NCBI GenBank assembly: GCA_027886175.1
Contig: JAJNNQ010000003.1
Location: 25,709,501-25,773,500 of the forward strand
DNA from: Phylloscopus collybita
Taxonomy: Eukaryota; Chordata; Aves; Passeriformes; Phylloscopidae
Direction of reading: 5' to 3'
Length of the DNA stretch: 64,000 nt
This document shows, piece after piece, positions 37,501 to 50,622 of the stretch; position 1 is the first letter of the stretch; each line of letters starts with the position of its first letter. The notes under the pieces were generated by a model. It did no database searches and had not been told where the DNA came from. It saw only the letters and a list, made by a program, of their open reading frames with translations. Made by a program: the position numbers and the translations under genes.

Positions 37501-39129
37501 CCGTTTCCATGGGAAGTCAAAGTCTCTAGCCCAGGTTCCAGATGTCAGTTTGTAGGAGGCCTTTGGCACTATATGGGCAGACACACTTCCGTCTGGTGAT
37601 TCATTGCATCGGGGAGATATCCACATTTGTATGGAATTTCAGCAGACAGAAGCCCTGTGGCAGGCAGACAGCATTAGACACAAACAGTGCTCCTTTTCCA
37701 TGCGAAACCAAAGCTTCCACCTCATGTTCCTGATGTTAGTTTGTAGGAGGCCTTTGGCACTTCAAGGGCAAACAACCTTCCATGTGCTGGTATATTCCAT
37801 CTGGGAGATATACTCATTTGTGTGGAATTACATGAGGCATAAGCCCTTTGGCAGGCAGACAGCATTAGAAACGTAATGTGGCCCTTTTCCATGGGAAACC
37901 AAAGTCTCCACCCCATGTTCCTGATGTCAGTTTGTCGGAGGCTTTTGGCAGTACAAGGGCAGACAAACTTCCAGCTCCTGGTAGATTCCATCTGGGAGAT
38001 ATCCTCATTTGTATGGAATTTCAGCAGGCAAAAGCCCAGTGGCAGGCAGACAGCATTAAACACGAACGGCGGCACTTTTCCATTGGAAACCCAGGTCTCC
38101 ACCTCACGTTCCTGAATGTCAGTTTGTTGGGGGCTTTTTACACTACAATGGCAGACAAAATTCCAACTGGTGGTCGATTCCATCTGGGAGATATCTTCAG
38201 TTGTATCCAATTTTAGTAGCAATCGGCCCAGTGGCAGGCAGACAGCATTAGCAACGAACGGTGGACCTTTCCATGGGACACCAAAGTCGCCACCCCAGTC
38301 TCCGTATGTCAGTTTGTAGGAGGCCTTTGGCACTACAAGGGCAGAAAAACTTCCAACTGGTGGTATACTGCATCAGGGAGATATCCTTATTTGTATGGAA
38401 TTTTAGTGGAATTTAAGTAGGCAGAAGCCGAGTGGGCAGCAGACAGAATCAGACATGAACGGTGGCCCTTTTCCATGAGAAACCAAAGTCTCCACCCCAC
38501 ATTCCGGATGACAGTTTGTAAAAGGCCTTTGGCACTACAAAGGCAGACGAACTTCCAACTGGTGGTAGATTCCATCTGGGATTTATCCTCATTTGTATGG
38601 AATTTTAACAGGCATAAGCCCAGTGGCAGGCAGACATCCTTAGACACGAATGCTGGCCCTTTTCCATGGGAAATCAAAGTCTCCACCCCACCATACGGAT
38701 ATCAGTTTGTAGGAGGTTTTGGCACTACAAGGTCAGAAAAACTTCCATCTGGTGGTCGATTCCATCTGGGAGATATCCTCATTTGTATGTAATTTCTGTA
38801 GTCGTAAGCCCACTGGCAAGGAGAGAGCATGGAACACTAACGGTGGCCCTTTTCCATTGGAAACCAATGTGTCCACTCCAAGTTCCTGATGTCAGTTTGT
38901 AGGAGGCCTTTGCACTACAAGGGCAGACAAACTTCCATCTGGTGTTCAATTCCATCTGGGAGATATCCTCATTTGTATGCAATTTCACCAGGAATAAGCC
39001 CAGTGGCAGGCAGACACCATTAGACACGATCAGTGGCCCATTTCCATGGGAAACCAAATTATACACCCTACGTTCCTTATGTCAGTTTGCAGAAGGCCTT
39101 TTGGCACTACAAGGGCAGACAAACTTCCA

Positions 39130-42100
39130 ACTGGTGGTGGATTCCATCTGGGAGATATCCTCATTTGTATGCAATTTTACTAGGCATAAGCCCAGTGGCA
39201 GGCAGAGAGCATTAGACACGAACAGTGGCCCTTTTCCATGAGAAACCAAAGTCTCCACCCCACATTCCGGATGTCAGTTTGTAGAAGGCCTTTGGAACTA
39301 CAAGGGCAGACAAATTTCCAACTGGTGGGAGATTCCATCTGGAATATATCCTCATTTGTATGAAATTTTAGTACTCATAAGCCCAGTGGCAAGAGGACAG
39401 CATTGGACATGAAACAGGCCCTTTTCCATGGGAAAGCAACGTCTCCACCCCAGCCCCCTGATGTCAGTTTGCAGGAGGCCTTTGGCACCACAAGGGTAGA
39501 CAATCTTCCATCTGGCGATATATTGCAGCTAGGAGATGTCCTCATTTGTAAGGAATTTTAGTGGAATTTTAGTACACATAAGCCCAGTGGCAGGCAGACA
39601 GCATTAGACACGAAGGGTGGCCCTTTTCCATGGGAAAACAAAGTCTCCACCCCATGTTCCTGATGTCAGTTTGTAGGAGGCCTTTAGAACTACAGGGTGA
39701 GAGAAACTTCCATCTGTTGCTAGATTCCATCTGGGAGATATCCTCATTTGTATGGAATTTTGGTGGAATGTCAGTAGGGAGAAAACTAGTGGCCGACAGA
39801 CAGCATTAGACACTAACGGTGGCCCATTTCCATGCAAAACCAAAGTCTCCACCCTAGGTTCCTGATGTCAGTTTGTAGGAGGCTTTTGGCACTACAAGAG
39901 TAGACAAACTTCCAACTGGTGTCATATTGCATCTGGGAGATATCCACATTTGTATGTAATTTCAGTAGTCATAACCCCAGTGGCAGGCAGACAGCATTAG
40001 ACAGGAACGGTGGCCCTCTTCCATGGGAAAACAAAGTCTTCACCCCATGTTCCTGATGTCAGTTTGTAGGAGGCCTTTGGAACCACAAGGGCAGAGAAAC
40101 TTCCATCTGGTGTTAGATTGCACCTGGGAGATATTCTCATTTGTATGGAATTTTAGTGGAATTTTAGTAGGCAGAATCCCAGCAGCAGGAAGACAGAACT
40201 ATACGAAAATAGTGGCCCATTTTCATGGCAAGCCAAAGTCTCCACCCCAGGTTCCTGATGTCATTTTCTAGGAGGCCTCTGGCACTACACGAAGAGACAA
40301 ACTTCCAACTGGTGGCATTTTGCATCTGGGAGATATCCTTATTTGTATGTAATTTTAGGTGCCATAAGCCCACTGGCAGGCAGACAGCATTAGACACAAA
40401 CAGTAGCCATTTTCCATTGGAAACCAAAGTCTCCAACTCACGCTCCTGATATCAGTTTGTAGGAGGGCTTTGCAAATACAAGGGCAGACAAAATTCCATC
40501 TGGTGGTAGATTGCACCTCGGAGATATCCTCATTTGTATGGAATTTTAGTGGAAATTTAGTAGGCAGAAGTCCAGCGGCAGGCAGACAGCATTACACACG
40601 AACGCTGGCCCATATCCATGGGAAACCAAAGTCTCCACCCCAGGCTCCTCATGTCAGTTTATAGGAAGCCTTTGGAACTACAAGAGCCGAAAAACTTCCA
40701 TCTGGTGGTAGATTTCACCTGGGAGATATCCTCATTCGTATGGAATTTTAGTATGCATAAGCCCAGGGGAAAGGAGACAGCATTAGACACGAACAGGAGC
40801 CCTTTTGCATGGGAAACCAAAGTCTCCACCCCAGGTCTGTGATCTCAATTTGTAGGAAGCCTTTGGCTCTACAGGGGCAGACAAACTTCCATCTGGTGGT
40901 AGATTGCACGTGGGAGACATTTTCATTTGTATGGAATTTTAGTGGAATTTTAATAGGCAGAAGCCTACTGGCAGGCACACATCATTAGACACGAACGCTG
41001 GCCCATTTCCATGGGAAACCAAAGTCTCCACTCGAGGTTCCTGGTGTCAGTTTGTAGGAGGCCTTTGGCACTACAAGGGCAGACAAAGTTCCGTCTGGTG
41101 GTTGATTGCATCAAGGACATATCCTCATTTGTATGGAGTTTCAGCAGGCCTAAGCCCAGTGTGCGGCAGACATCTTTAGACACGAACAGTGGACCTTTTC
41201 CATGGGAAACCAAAGTCTCCAACTCACATTTCTGATGTTAGTTTGTAGGAGGCCTTTGGCACTACAAGGGCAAACAACCTTCCATGTGCTGGTATATTCC
41301 ATCTGGGAGATATACTCATTTGTAAGGAATTACGGTAGGCATAAGCCCTTTGACAGGCAGACAGCATTAGATACGAACTGTGGCCTTTTCAATGGGAAAC
41401 CAAAGTCTCCACCTCACGTTCCGGAATGTCAGTTTGTAGGAGGCCATTGGCACTACAAGGCCAGACAAACTTCCAACTGGTGGTCGGTTGCATCTGGGGG
41501 ATATCTGCATTTGTATGCAATTTTAGCAGCCATAAGCCCAGTGGTAGGCAGACAGCATTAGACAGGAACGGTGGCCCTTTTCCATGGAAAACCAAAGTCT
41601 TCACCCCATGTTCCTAGTGTCAGTTTGCAGGAGGCCTTTGGCACTACAAGGGCGGACAAACTTCCATCTCGTGGTATATTCCATATGGGAGATATCCTTA
41701 TTTATATGGAATTTTAGTTGAATTAAATAAGGCAGAATCCGAGTAGCCATCAGACAACATCAGACAGGAACGGTGGCCCTTTTCCATGGGAAATCAAAGT
41801 CTCCACCGCACATTCCAGATGTCAGTTTGTAGAAAGCCTTTGGCACTACAAGGGCAGAGAAACTTCCATCGGGTGGTAGGTTGCACCTGGGAGATATCCT
41901 CAGTTGTATGGAATTTCAGCACTCATAATCCCATTTGCAGGCAGACAGCATTAGACACGAACGGTGGGCCGTTTCCATGGGAAGTCAAAGTCTCTAGCCC
42001 AGGTTCCAGATGTCAGTTTGTAGGAGGCCTTTGGCACTATATGGGCAGACACACTTCCGTCTGGTGATTCATTGCATCGGGGAGATATCCACATTTGTAT

Positions 42101-45100
42101 GGAATTTCAGCAGACAGAAGCCCTGTGGCAGGCAGACAGCATTAGACACAAACAGTGCTCCTTTTCCATGCGAAACCAAAGCTTCCACCTCATGTTCCTG
42201 ATGTTAGTTTGTAGGAGGCCTTTGGCACTTCAAGGGCAAACAACCTTCCATGTGCTGGTATATTCCATCTGGGAGATATACTCATTTGTGTGGAATTACA
42301 TGAGGCATAAGCCCTTTGGCAGGCAGACAGCATTAGACACGTAATGTGGCCCTTTTCCATGGGAAACCAAAGTCTCCACCCCATGTTCCTGATGTCAGTT
42401 TGTCGGAGGCTTTTGGCAGTACAAGGGCAGACAAACTTCCAGCTGCTGGTAGATTCCATCTGGGAGATATCCTCATTTGTATGGAATTTCAGCAGGCAAA
42501 AGCCCAGTGGCAGGCAGACAGCATTAAACACGAACGGCGGCACTTTTCCATTGGAAACCCAGGTCTCCACCTCACGTTCCTGAATGTCAGTTTGTTGGGG
42601 GCTTTTTACACTACAATGGCAGACAAAATTCCAACTGGTGGTCGATTCCATCTGGGAGATATCTTCAGTTGTATCCAATTTTAGTAGCAATCTGCCCAGT
42701 GGCAGGCAGACAGCATTAGCAACGAACGGTGGACCTTTCCATGGGAAACCAAAGTCTCCACCCCACGTTCCTGACGTGAATTTGTAAGAGGCCTTTGGCA
42801 CTAAAAAGGCAGGCAAAACTTCCATCCGGTAGTAGATTGCACCTGGGAGATGTCGTCATTTGTTATGGAATTTCAGTCGCCATCAGCACAGTGGCAGGCG
42901 GACAGCATTAGACACGAACGGTGGCCCTTTTCCATGGGACACCAAAGTCGCCACCCCAGTCTCCGTATGTCAGTTTGTAGGAGGCCTTTGGCACTACAAG
43001 GGCAGAAAAACTTCCAACTGGTGGTATACTGCATCAGGGAGATATCCTCATTTGTATGTAATTTTGGTAGCCAAAAGCCCAGTGGAAGGCAGACAGCATT
43101 AGACACGAACGGTGGCTCTTTTCCATGGGAAACCAAAGTCTCCGCCCCAGGTCTGTGATCTCAATTTGTAGGAAGCCTTTGGCTCTACAGGGGCAGACAA
43201 ACTTCCATCTGGTGGTAGATTGCACGTGGGAGACATTTTCATTTGTATGGAATTTTAGTGGAATTTTAATAGGCAGAAGCCTACTGGCAGGCACACATCA
43301 TTAGACACGAACGCTGGCACATTTCCATGGGAAACCAAAGTCACCACTCCAGCTTCCTGGTGTCAGTTTGTAGGAGGCCTTTGGCACTACAAGGGCAGAC
43401 AAAGTTCCGTCTGGTGGTTGATTGCATCGAGGAGATATCCTCATTTGTATGGAGTTTCAGCAGGCCTAAGCCCAGTGTGCGGCAGACATCTTTAGACACG
43501 AACGGTGGACCTTTTCCATGGGAAACCAAAGTCTCCACCTCACATTTCTGATGTTAGTTTGTAGGAGGCCTTTGGCACTACAAGGGCAAACAACCTTCCA
43601 TGTGCTGGTATATTCCATCTGGGAGATATACTCATTTGTAAGGAATTACGGTAGGCATAAGCCCTTTGGCAGGCAGACAGCATTAGATACGAACTGTGGC
43701 CTTTTCAATGGGAAACCAAAGTCTCCACCTCACGTTCCGGAATGTCAGTTTGTAGGAGGCCATTGGCACTACAAGGCCAGACAAACTTCCAACTGGTGGT
43801 CGGTTGCACCTGGGGGATGTCTGCATTTGTATGCAATTTTAGCAGCCATAAGCCCAGTGGTAGGCAGACAGCATTAGACAGGAACGGTGGCCCTTTTCCA
43901 TGGAAAACCAAAGTCTTCACCCCATGTTCCTAGTGTCAGTTTGCAGGAGGCCTTTGGCACTACAAGTGCGGACAAACTTCCATCTCGTGGTATATTCCAT
44001 ATGGGAGATATCCTTATTTATATGGAATTTTAGTTGAATTAAATTAGGCAGAATCCGAGTAGCCATCAGACAACATCAGACAGGAACGGTGGCCCTTTTC
44101 CATGGGAAATCAAAGTCTCCACCGCACATTCCCGATGTCATTTTTTAGGAGGCCTATAGCACTACAGGGGCAGAAAACCTTCCATCTGATGGTAGATTCC
44201 ACCTGGGTGATGTCCTCATTTGTATGGAATTTTAGTGGAATTTCAGCCGGCAGAAGCCCAGTGGCAGGCAGACTGCAATAGACACGAACGGTGGCCCTTT
44301 TCCATGGAAAACCAAAGTCTCCACCCCAGGTTCCTGATGTCAGTTTTTAAGAGGCCTTTGGAACTAAAAGGGCAGATAAACTTCCAACTGGTGGTAGATT
44401 CCTGCTGGGAGATATCCTCATTTGTATGGAATTTTAGCAGGAATAGGCCCAGTGACAGGCAGACAGCATTAGATACTAACTGTGGCACTATCCCATGGAA
44501 AAGCAAAGTCTCCACCTCACATTCCAGATGTCAGTTTGTAGAAGGCCTTTGGCACTACAAGGGCAGAGAAACTTCCATCGGGTGGTAGGTTGCACCTGGG
44601 AGATATCCTCAGTTGTATGGAATTTCAGCACTCATAATCCCATTTGCAGGCAGACAGCATTAGACACGAACGGTGGGCCGTTTCCATGGGAAGTCAAAGT
44701 CTCTAGCCCAGGTTCCAGATATCAGTTTGTAGGAGGCCTTTGGCACTATATGGGCAGACACACTTCCGTCTGGTGATTCATTGCATCGGGGAGATATCCA
44801 CATTTGTATGGAATTTCAGCAGACAGAAGCCCTGTGTCAGGCAGACAGCATTAGACACAAACAGTGCTCCTTTTCCATGCGAAACCAAAGCTTCCACCTC
44901 ATGTTCCTGATGTTAGTTTGTAGGAGGCCTTTGGCACTTCAAGGGCAAACAACCTTCCATGTGCTGGTATATTCCATCTGGGAGATATACTCATTTGTAA
45001 GGAATTACATGAGGCATAAGCCCTTTGGCAGGCAGACAGCATTAGACACGTAATGTGGCCCTTTTCCATGGGAAACCAAAGTCTCCACCCCATGTTCCTG

Positions 45101-47455
45101 ATGTCAGTTTGTCGGAGGCTTTTGGCAGTACAAGGGCAGACAAACTTCCAGCTCCTGGTAGATTCCATCTGGGAGATATCCTCATTTGTATGGAATTTCA
45201 GCAGGCAAAAGCCCAGTGGCAGGCAGACAGCATTAAACACGAACGGCGGCACTTTTCCATTGGAAACCCAGGTCTCCACCTCACGTTCCTGAATGTCAGT
45301 TTGTTGGGGGCTTTTTACACTACAATGGCAGACAAAATTCCAACTGGTGGTCGATTCCATCTGGGAGATATCTTCAGTTGTATCCAATTTTAGTAGCAAT
45401 CTGCCCAGTGGCAGGCAGACAGCATTAGCAACGAACGGTGGACCTTTCCATGGGAAACCAAAGTCTACACCCCACGTTCCTGATGTGAATTTGTAAGAGG
45501 CCTTTGGCACTAAAAAGGCAGGCAAAACTTCCATCCGGTAGTAGATTGCACCTGGGAGATGTCGTCATTTGTTATGGAATTTCAGTCGCCATCGGCACAG
45601 TGGCAGGCGGACAGCATTAGACATGAACGGTGGCCCTTTTCCATGGGACACCAAAGTCGCCACCCCAGTCTCCGTATGTCAGTTTGTAGGAGGCCTTTGG
45701 CACTACAAGGGCAGAAAAACTTCCAACTGGTGGTATACTGCATCAGGGAGATATCCTCATTTGTATGGAATTTTAGTGGAATTTAAGTAGGCAGAAGCCG
45801 AGTGGGCAGCAGACAGAATCAGACAGGAATGGTGGCCCTTTTCCATGAGAAACCAAAGTCTCCACCCCACATTCCGGATGACAGTTTGTAAAAGGCCTTT
45901 GGCACTACAAAGGCAGACGAACTTCCAACTGGTGGTAGATTCCATCTGGGATTTATCCTCATTTGTATGGAATTTTAACAGGCATAAGCCCAGTGGCAGG
46001 CAGACATCCTTAGACACGAATGCTGGCCCTTTTCCATGGGAAATCAAAGTCTCCACCCCACCATACGGATATCAGTTTGTAGGAGGTTTTGGCACTACAA
46101 GGTCAGAAAAACTTCCATCTGGTGGTCGATTCCATCTGGGAGATATCCTCATTTGTATGCAATTTCAGCAGACATAAGCCCAGTGGCAGGCAGACACCAT
46201 TAGACACGAACCGAGGCCCATTTCCATGGGAAACGAAATTATACACCCTACGTTCCTTATGTCAGTTTGTAGGAGGCATTTGGCACTACAAGGGTCGACA
46301 AAGTTCCATCTGGTGGTGGATTGCTCCTGGGAGATATCCTCATTTGTATGGAATTTTAATAGGCATAAGCCCAGTGGCAGGCAGACAGCATTAGACAGCA
46401 ACAGTGGCCCTTTTCCATGAGAAACCAAAGTCTCCACCCCACATTACGGATGTCAATTTGTAGAAGGCCTTTCGAACTACAAGGGCAGAAAAACTTCCAA
46501 CTGGTTGTATATTCCATCTGGGAGATATCCTCATTTGTATGGAATTTTAGTAATCATAAGCCCAGTGCCAAGGAGACAGCATTGGACATGAAAAGGCCCT
46601 TTTCCATGGGTAACCAACGTCTCCACCCCAGCCTCCTGATGTCAGTTTGCAGAAGGCCTTTGGCAGTACAAGGGCAGGCAAACTTCCATCTGGCGGTAGA
46701 TTGCAGCTAGGAGATGTACTCATTTGTATAGAATTTTAGTGGAATTTTAGTACGCATAAGCCCAGTGGCAGGCAGACAGCATTAGACACGAAGGGTGGCC
46801 CTTTTCCATGGGAAAACAAAGTCTCCACCCCATGTTCCTGATGTCAGTTTGTAGGACTTCTTTGGAACTACAAGGTCAGAGGAACTTCCATCTGTTGCTA
46901 GATTCCATCTGGGAGATATCCTCATTTATATGGAATTTTGGTGGAATTTCCGTAGGGAGAAAACCAGAGGCCGGCAGACAGCATTAGACACTAACGGTGG
47001 CCCATTTCCATGCAAAACCAAAGTCTCCACCCTAGGTTCCTGATATCAGTTTGTAGGAGGCCTTTGGCAGTACAAGAGCAGACAAACTTCCAACTGGTGC
47101 CATATTGCATCTGGGAGATATCCACATTTGTATGTAATTTCAGTAGTCATAACCCCACTGGCAGGCAGACAGCAATAGACAGGAACGGTGGCCCTCTTCG
47201 ATGGGAAAACAAAGTCTCTACACCATGTTCCTGATGTCAGTTTATAGGAGGCCTTTGGAAATATAAGGTCAAAGAAACTTCCGTCTGGTGCTAGATTGAA
47301 TCTGGAAGATATCCTCATTTGTATGTAATTTCTGTAGTCGTAAGCCCAGTGGCAAGGAGAGAGCATGGAACACTAACGGTGGCCCTTTTCCATTGGAAAC
47401 CAATGTGTCCATTCCAAGTTCCTGATGTCAGTTTGTAGGAGGCCTTTGCACTACA
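39130..47455. repeat. Array B higher-order copy II
   Basis: 39,130-41,640 pairs with 57,953-60,463 at offset 18,823. 43,030-45,730 pairs with 61,300-64,000 at offset 18,270. Between them, 41,790-43,020 is an internal duplicate of 44,500-45,730 (offset 2,709) and also pairs with 62,770-64,000 (offset 20,979). About 45,100-47,440 pairs with 55,580-57,920 (offset 10,478-10,479). The copy is a string of about 42 monomers made of at least three reused segments. Confidence 0.8.
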
Positions 47456-50400
47456 AGAGCAGACAAACTCCCAACTGGTGGCAGATTCCATCTCGGAGAA
47501 ATCCTCACTTATATGGAATTTTAAAAGGCAGTATTCAAGTGGCAGGCAAAAAACACTGGACATGAACAATGGCCCCTTTCCATGGGAAACCAAAGTCTCG
47601 ACCTGACGTTCCATATGTCAGTTTATAGGAGGCCTTTGGAACTACAAGGGCAGACAAACTTCCAGCTGGTGGTAGATTTCATCTGGGAGATACCCTCATT
47701 TGTATGCAATTTTAGTAGGCATAAGCCCAGTGGCAGGCAGACAGCAATAGACACGAACGGTGGGCCTTATCCATGGGAAACCAAAGTTCCACCCCAGGTT
47801 CCTGATATCAGTTTGTAGGAGGCCTTTAGCACTACAAGGGCAGATAAACTTCCAACTGGTGGTAGATTCCACCTGGGAGATATCCTCATTTGCATGGAAT
47901 TTCAGCAGTTATAAGCCCAGTGGCAGACAGACAGCATTAGACACGAACGTTGGCTTTTTTCCATGGGAAAACAAAGTCTCCAACCCAGGCTCCTGATGTC
48001 AGTTTGTAGGAGGCCTTTGGCATTAAAAGGGCAGACAAACTTCTATCTGGTGGGAAATTGCACTTAGGAGATATCCTCATTTGTAGGGAATTTTAGTAGG
48101 CATATGCCCACTGGCAGGCAGACAGCATTAGACACGAACGGTGGCCCTTTTCCATGGAAAAACAAATTATCCATCCTATGATCCTGATGTGAGTTTGAAG
48201 GAGGCCTTTGGCACTACAAGGACAGACAATCTTCCATCTGGCGGTAGATTGCACCTCGGAGATGTCCTCATTTGTATGGAATATTAGTGGTGTTTTAGTA
48301 CTCAGAAGCCCAGTTGTAGACAGACAGCATTAAACATGAACGGTGGGCCTTTTCCATAGGAAACCAAAGTCTCCAGGCCAGGTTCCGAATGTCAGTTTGA
48401 AGGAGGCCTTTGGCACTGCAAGAGCAGACAAACTTCCATCTGGTGGCATATTGCATCTGGGAGATATCCTCATTTGTATGTAATTTCAGTAGTCATAAGC
48501 CCAGTGGCATGGAGACAGCATTAAACACCAAGGGTGGCCCTTTTCCATGGGAAACCAAAGCGTCCTCTCCAGATTCCTGATGTCAGTTTGTAGGAGGCCG
48601 TTGGCATTACAAGGGCTGAAAAACTTTCAACTGGTGGTAGACTCCATCTGGGAGATATCGTCATATGTATGGGATTTTACTAAGCATAAGCCCAGTGGCA
48701 GGCACATAGCATTAGACACAAACGGTGGCTCATTTCCATGGGAAAACAAAGTCTCCACCCCACGTTCCTGATGTCAGTTTTTAGGAGGCCTTTGGCACTA
48801 CGAGGGAGACAAAATTCCACCTGGTGGTAGATTACACCTGGGAGATATCCTCATTTGTATGGAACATCAGCAGTCATAACCACAGTTCCAGGCAGACAGC
48901 ATTAGACAGGAACGGTGGTCCTTTCCAATGGGAAACCAAAGTCTCCACCCTAGCTTCCTGATGGCAGTCTGTAGGAGGCCTTTGGAAACACAAGGGCAGA
49001 GAAACTTCCATCTGGTGTTACATTGCACCTGGGAGATATTCTCATTTGTATGGAATTTTAGTGGAATTTTAGTAGGCAGAATCCCAGTGGCAGGCAGACA
49101 GAATTAGACATGAATAGTGGCCCATTTCCATGGAAAAACAAAATCTCCACCCTAGGTTCCTGATGTCATTTTCTAGGAGGCCTCTGGCATTACAAGAGGA
49201 GACAAAATTCCAACTGGTGGCATATTGCATCTGGGAGATATCCTCATTTGTATGTAATTTTAGTAGCCATAAGCCCAATGGCAGGCAGACAGCATTAGAC
49301 ACTAACGGTGGCCCTTTTCCATGGGAAACCAAAGTCTCCACCCCAGGTTCGTGATCTCAATTTGTAGGAAGCCTTTGGCTCTACAGGGGCAGACAAACTT
49401 CCATCTGGTGGTAGATTGCAAATTAGAGATTGACTCATATATATGGAATTTTAGTAGGCATATGCCCAGTGGCAGGTAGACAGCATTAGACACGAACTGT
49501 GGCCCTTGTCCATGGGAAACCAAAGTCTCAACCTCACATTCCGGATGTCAGTTTGTAGGAGGCTTTTGGCACTACAAGTGTAGACAAACTTCCGTCTGGT
49601 GATTGATTGCATCAGGGAGATATCCACATTTGTATGGAATTTCAGCAGGCAGAAGCCCAGTGGCAGGCAGACAGCATTAGACACGAAATGTGGCCCTTTT
49701 CCATGGGAAACCAAAGTCTCCACCCCAAGTTCCTGATGTTAGTTTGTAGGAGGCATTTGGCACTACAAAGGTAGACAAACTTCCATCTGGTGGTGGATTG
49801 CACCTGTGAGATATCCTCATTTGTATGGAGTTTCAGCAGGCCTAATTCCAGTATGCGGCAGATAGCTTTAGACAAGAACGGTGGCCCTTTTCCATGGGAA
49901 ACCAAAGTCTCCACCCCATGTTCCTGATGTCAGTTTGTAGGAGGCCTTTGGCACTACATGGGCAGAGAAACTTCCATCTGGTGGTAGATTGCACCTGGGA
50001 GACATCCTAATTTCTATGGAGTTTCAGCAGGCCTAAGCCCAGTGTGCGGCAGACAGCTTTAGACACAAATGGTGGCCCTTTTCCATGGGAAAACAAAGTC
50101 TCCACCCCATGTTCCTGATGTCAGTTTGTCAGAGGCTTTTGGCAGTACAAGGGCAGACAAACTTCCAGCTGGTGGTAGATTCCATCTGGGAGATATCCTC
50201 ATTGGTATGAAATTTCAGCAGGCAAAAGCCCAGTGGCAGGCAGACAGCATTAGACACGAACGGTGGCCCTTTTCATGGGAAACCAAAGTCTCCACCCCAC
50301 GTTCCTGATGTCCGTTTCTAGGAGGCCTTTGGCACTACAAGAGCAGACAAACTTCCAACTGGTGGCATATTGCATCGGGGAGATATCCTCATTTGTATGT

Positions 50401-50622
50401 AATTTCAGTAACCATAAGCCCAGTGGCAGGCAGACAGCATTAGACACGAACGGTGGCCCTTTTCCATGGGAAACTAAAGTCTCCACTCCAGGCTCCTGAT
50501 GTCAATTTGTAAGAGGCCTTTGGCACTACAGGGGCAGACAAACTTCCACCAGGTGGTTGATTGCATCGGAGAGATTTCCAAATATTTTGGAATTTCAGCA
50601 GGCAGAAGCCCAGTGGCAGGCA
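47456..50622. repeat. Array B stretch without close partner in the window
   Basis: About 16 monomers of the same family and orientation, but I found no multi-monomer string elsewhere in the window that matches them closely. Individual monomers resemble several types; for example 49,070-49,350 is moderately like 35,310-35,590. It separates copy II from copy III. It may be an older, non-homogenised part or belong to a repeat unit whose partner lies outside the window. Confidence 0.6.
50131..50321. repeat. Example 191-bp monomer of array B
   Basis: One monomer measured from one gaggc anchor to the next. In order it has the anchor, gggcagacaaacttcc, gagatatcctcatt with an EcoRV-type core, a single ggaattttag-like motif (here gaaatttcag), gcccagtggcaggcagac, acgaacggtggccc, and a catgggaaaccaaagtc segment. 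It holds only a few CpGs, unlike the array A monomer. Confidence 0.9.

Larger units (their letters stand above)
32590..39130. repeat. Array B higher-order copy I
   Basis: Built of strings with close partners elsewhere. 32,590-33,235 pairs with 50,623 onward (offset 18,033). About 33,240-34,570 pairs with 40,056 (offset 6,816) and 58,879 (offset 25,639), sharing the rare phrase aactatacgaaaatag at 33,381, 40,197 and 59,020. About 34,600-36,200 pairs with 52,250-53,830 (offset about 17,628). About 37,030-38,250 pairs with 44,210 onward (offset 7,177). 38,375-38,790 pairs with 45,745 (offset 7,370) and 56,224 (offset 17,849). From 32,670 to 34,242 the monomers alternate 191 and 202 bp. This copy lacks one monomer near 34,600 that the others have, and has two extra near 36,390-36,770. 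Confidence 0.8.

Noticed and set aside
42190..42825. Longest open frame in array B (211 codons, minus strand), also at 44,899-45,534 and 63,169-63,804.
   Set aside because: It spans more than three monomers and its peptide shows the same phrases at monomer spacing. The three occurrences are duplicates of one string, and there is no recognisable domain.
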